Of a DNA stretch of 64,000 bases, positions 62,247 through 64,000 are shown in pieces. The notes under the pieces were generated by a model. It had not been told where the DNA came from, searched no databases, and was given only the letters and a program-made list of their open reading frames with translations. How positions within the stretch are numbered: position 1 is the stretch's first letter; every line of letters begins with the position of its first letter. The translations under genes were made by a program, and so were the position numbers. Source of the DNA: Thermodesulforhabdus norvegica. Its GTDB lineage: Bacteria; Desulfobacterota; Syntrophobacteria; Syntrophobacterales; Thermodesulforhabdaceae. The DNA lies in contig NZ_FOUU01000002.1 of NCBI RefSeq assembly GCF_900114975.1, positions 46,649-110,648 of the forward strand, written 5' to 3'.

Positions 62247-63158
62247 TTATTCCAGGTACCTGTTGTACTCCTGAAGAAATTTTTCTTTATTTTGCCTGAA
62301 CTGCTCTAATTCTTTGCCTACCTTGAGCATGATATCCTTATTCGTTCTGTAAGCATCGGCCGTAGTCATTTTGATTTTATTAATATGTCCACTCAACAGG
62401 GACACATCCGTGGAAAGGTCTTCGATTAGGCTTCGAATTCTCGAGATTTCTGCAATAACCTCAGTCACATAAGTGCTGTTTAGAAGATTTTTTAAGGATA
62501 ATTTTAACCTGATAAACGTGGTATTTAACCCCTTAAGTGATTCTATAAGCGCGGGAACGTAGTTTTGGTATAACACGGCGTTTTCCTGAGCAGTCTTTAG
62601 GTCTGATAAGTAACGGTTGAAAAGATTTACCGCCCTGTCAATCCTTGTGTACAAATCGTAATCACTCGTTGCGTTCTTTAGATAGGTCAAGGTCGATGGA
62701 ATATGTTCCACAACAGCCAGAACACGGGCATCACTTTGGAGGAAAACCTCAACTGGATCCGATTTACCGCAACCCTTACGGTAGTAAATCAACTCGGCGA
62801 GATAGATTTCTCCTTCCTCCACGGTAGAACGGTAATAATTCTCGAGATAACATGCCGCAGTCGAATCCCCGGTGGATTTGTAGAGATCGGCGCAGTAAGC
62901 AGTGAACCGACCTTTTATTTCTTCTTTATAGTCTTCCCCGACAACCCACCATTCTTCGTAAGGGGTTTCGAGATAGGCGCGGGCATAGGCATAACAAAGC
63001 CGTGGCATTAATCCGGTTTTGCCCGATCGCACCAGTATTTCCAGTTCTTCGGGCATAAGTTCATCATAGTCAAGGGGCTCGGTTCTGGAACAGCCGTAAG
63101 TTATTGCAACAACAAGAAAAAATAAAAATAAAGCCTTCAGAAATGATTCCACGGCCAT
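62247..63158 (-). CDS. putative lipoprotein, unknown function
   Basis: A 303-residue protein starting with a signal-like segment (SFLKALFLFFLVVAITYG) and Cys, a lipobox-like site (TYGC, not fully canonical). The rest is helical, with several Cys in residues about 85-140 (YCADLYKS, AACYLENYY, YRKGCGKSDP), and a coiled-coil-like C-terminus (LIEDLSTDVSLLSGHINKI, GKELEQFRQNKEKFLQEY). No family recognised. It sits 1 bp from each neighbour, so it is almost surely co-translated with them. Confidence 0.65.
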   Translation of the reverse strand: MAVESFLKALFLFFLVVAITYGCSRTEPLDYDELMPEELEILVRSGKTGLMPRLCYAYARAYLETPYEEWWVVGEDYKEEIKGRFTAYCADLYKSTGDSTAACYLENYYRSTVEEGEIYLAELIYYRKGCGKSDPVEVFLQSDARVLAVVEHIPSTLTYLKNATSDYDLYTRIDRAVNLFNRYLSDLKTAQENAVLYQNYVPALIESLKGLNTTFIRLKLSLKNLLNSTYVTEVIAEISRIRSLIEDLSTDVSLLSGHINKIKMTTADAYRTNKDIMLKVGKELEQFRQNKEKFLQEYNRYLE

Positions 63159-63159
63159 C

Positions 63160-63678
63160 CTACTGCGCCCCTATATTTCTTCCGTAAACGCTGAAAACCA
63201 GAGGAGCCCTTTGCTCCACCGGGTACCATCCGATACGAAAGCCTCTTTCTTTTGCTTTCTTTGCAATTTCGTGATACATACCGAAAGCTGATGGTCTTAC
63301 TATAAAAACCAAGTATATGTTCGATGGATTTGTCGAACTTAGCAACTTATGAAAACGTGAAGAAGGATTGTAATAATCTAGATCTGCAATATGCTTGTTT
63401 AGTACATCTTCTGGAACAGCGCACATATATGAGTAATCAGAGAGCTTTACGGTTTTGTAGAGGTCGGGGTCACATTCTCCACCTAATCCAACAGGGATTG
63501 CCAGATGTCTATCAAGTTCCACATAATAAAAACTTTCGTCAATCTTTTTTTCCAGAGGTAACAAGATACCTTCAACTGTCATCGTTTCTTGGCCTGTCAT
63601 GTTTGTCAGAAGATAAAGGATAATCAAAGAGAATATTCCCAATGTATTCGTAAGTATATCAATAAAACTTCTATCCAT
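63160..63678 (-). CDS. single-pass membrane protein resembling ExbD/MotB-type subunits
   Basis: A 172-residue protein with a short N-terminus (MDRSFIDILTNT) leading straight into one membrane helix (LGIFSLIILYLLTNM) and then a periplasmic domain of about 140 residues. The Asp at the start of the helix and this layout are like ExbD, TolR or MotB-type proteins of proton-driven motors, but the sequence match is weak and no ExbB/MotA partner is in view (it could lie beyond the window edge). The soluble part has two Cys (GECDPDLY, SYMCAVPED). Function unknown. Confidence 0.6.
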   Translation of the reverse strand: MDRSFIDILTNTLGIFSLIILYLLTNMTGQETMTVEGILLPLEKKIDESFYYVELDRHLAIPVGLGGECDPDLYKTVKLSDYSYMCAVPEDVLNKHIADLDYYNPSSRFHKLLSSTNPSNIYLVFIVRPSAFGMYHEIAKKAKERGFRIGWYPVEQRAPLVFSVYGRNIGAQ

Positions 63679-63684
63679 AGCTTC

Positions 63685-64000
63685 TTACATCTGGTCTCGT
63701 TTTAATGCTACTTTAATATCCCAATCTTCTGGAATGGGCATATAGCCACTCTCGATGGTAAGTGAAACAAGTAAATTATCAAGTTTGTAAAATGTTTTAA
63801 CTCCACTCGGTCGTATTAGTGCAAATATGTAAAATAGCTTTCTATCAAACCATTTAGAAGAAATAAAAGTGCCCATTATCTTCCAGGATTCTTCCGGAGA
63901 TGCTTTGTTAATTCCTGTAAGTTCTAAATAGTCACACATATCCCTAAGAGCCTTTTTTGCATTTTCTTCTGGTAGATAAGAAGGATTGCATAAAAGGATG
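63685..64000 (-). CDS. hypothetical protein, 5' part outside the window
   Basis: The frame is open from the window edge to the stop at 63685, giving the last 104 residues (an internal ATG at 63939 is not the start, because the frame continues upstream with NPSYLPEENAKKALRD). Visible segments are WKIMGTFISSKWFDRKLFYIF and VALKRDQM at the end. No domain was recognised. It is 6 bp upstream of the ExbD/MotB-like gene and is probably the same operon. Confidence 0.65.
   Translation of the reverse strand, partial: ILLCNPSYLPEENAKKALRDMCDYLELTGINKASPEESWKIMGTFISSKWFDRKLFYIFALIRPSGVKTFYKLDNLLVSLTIESGYMPIPEDWDIKVALKRDQM

Noticed and set aside
63685-63939. ATG at 63939 as true start of the last gene
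   Set aside because: The frame stays open upstream to the window edge, so the gene is more likely truncated by the edge.

Overview
The window looks like a chromosomal piece of an anaerobic, Gram-negative bacterium of the Desulfobacterota (former Deltaproteobacteria, sulfate-reducer or syntroph type). This is inferred from the mix of an HdrC/HdrB-like iron-sulfur protein, a secreted FmdE-type protein, a CooC-type ATPase, a DUF1614 protein, a MoeA fused to a periplasmic-binding-like domain, TonB receptors, a heptose phosphatase and a type III-A CRISPR-Cas operon. No rRNA was seen, so the lineage is not proven.

Layout. 1-1965: the end of a DUF3782-type nuclease-like protein, an ABC-2 permease and a secreted PEBP-like protein. 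1972-11882 (minus): a tight ten-gene housekeeping run (DUF1614, pckA, gmhB, queuosine salvage, moeA fusion, nitrilase, endonuclease/phosphatase, YkgJ, proC, U32). 11978-17689 (plus): dprA, topA, pilD, rsmE and an acidic zinc-ribbon protein. tRNA-His and tRNA-Trp follow on the minus strand, then rnc, a radical SAM protein and DUF4178. 20402-23720 (minus): an MsbA-like exporter, an FmdB-like zinc ribbon and an AraC regulator. 23876-27138: aldo/keto reductase, Tat-type flavodoxin (interrupted by one in-frame TGA), YqhD and a cupin, a YqhC/YqhD-type aldehyde detoxification island.

27328-35090 is an uptake operon: TonB receptor, binding protein, methyltransferase, two permeases and a double ATPase, preceded by a strong terminator just before the first ribosome binding site. 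35654-37999 is a chemoreceptor with NIT and hemerythrin domains. 38359-44222 (minus) is a complete set of Csm interference genes (csm5, csm4, csm3, csm2, cas10) without cas6, csm6, cas1, cas2 or an array in view. It is bordered by insertion-sequence debris (44560-45913) and by a 250-bp block of inverted repeats (38120-38371). 46106-52156 is a second accessory operon: CooC-like ATPase, secreted FmdE, TonB receptor, RmlC-like cupin, methyltransferase and flavin reductase. It again follows a terminator placed just before the first ribosome binding site.

52013-58172 (minus): an ABC ATPase without permease, PolX, RadA, an LhgO-type oxidase and a metallo-beta-lactamase-fold protein. 58553-59869: a fused HdrC/HdrB-like protein. 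60182-64000 (minus): four tightly packed genes of unknown function with a membrane-anchored ExbD/MotB-like protein, a possible lipoprotein and a large periplasmic helical-repeat protein. This is the best candidate here for an undescribed envelope system.

How the genes work together: the two TonB operons point to uptake of scarce metal (nickel is the best guess, from the Nik-like transporter and CooC) for metalloenzymes. The Csm genes and IS debris form the mobile, defence-related part. Start codons were moved from the longest frame wherever a better ribosome binding site was visible.
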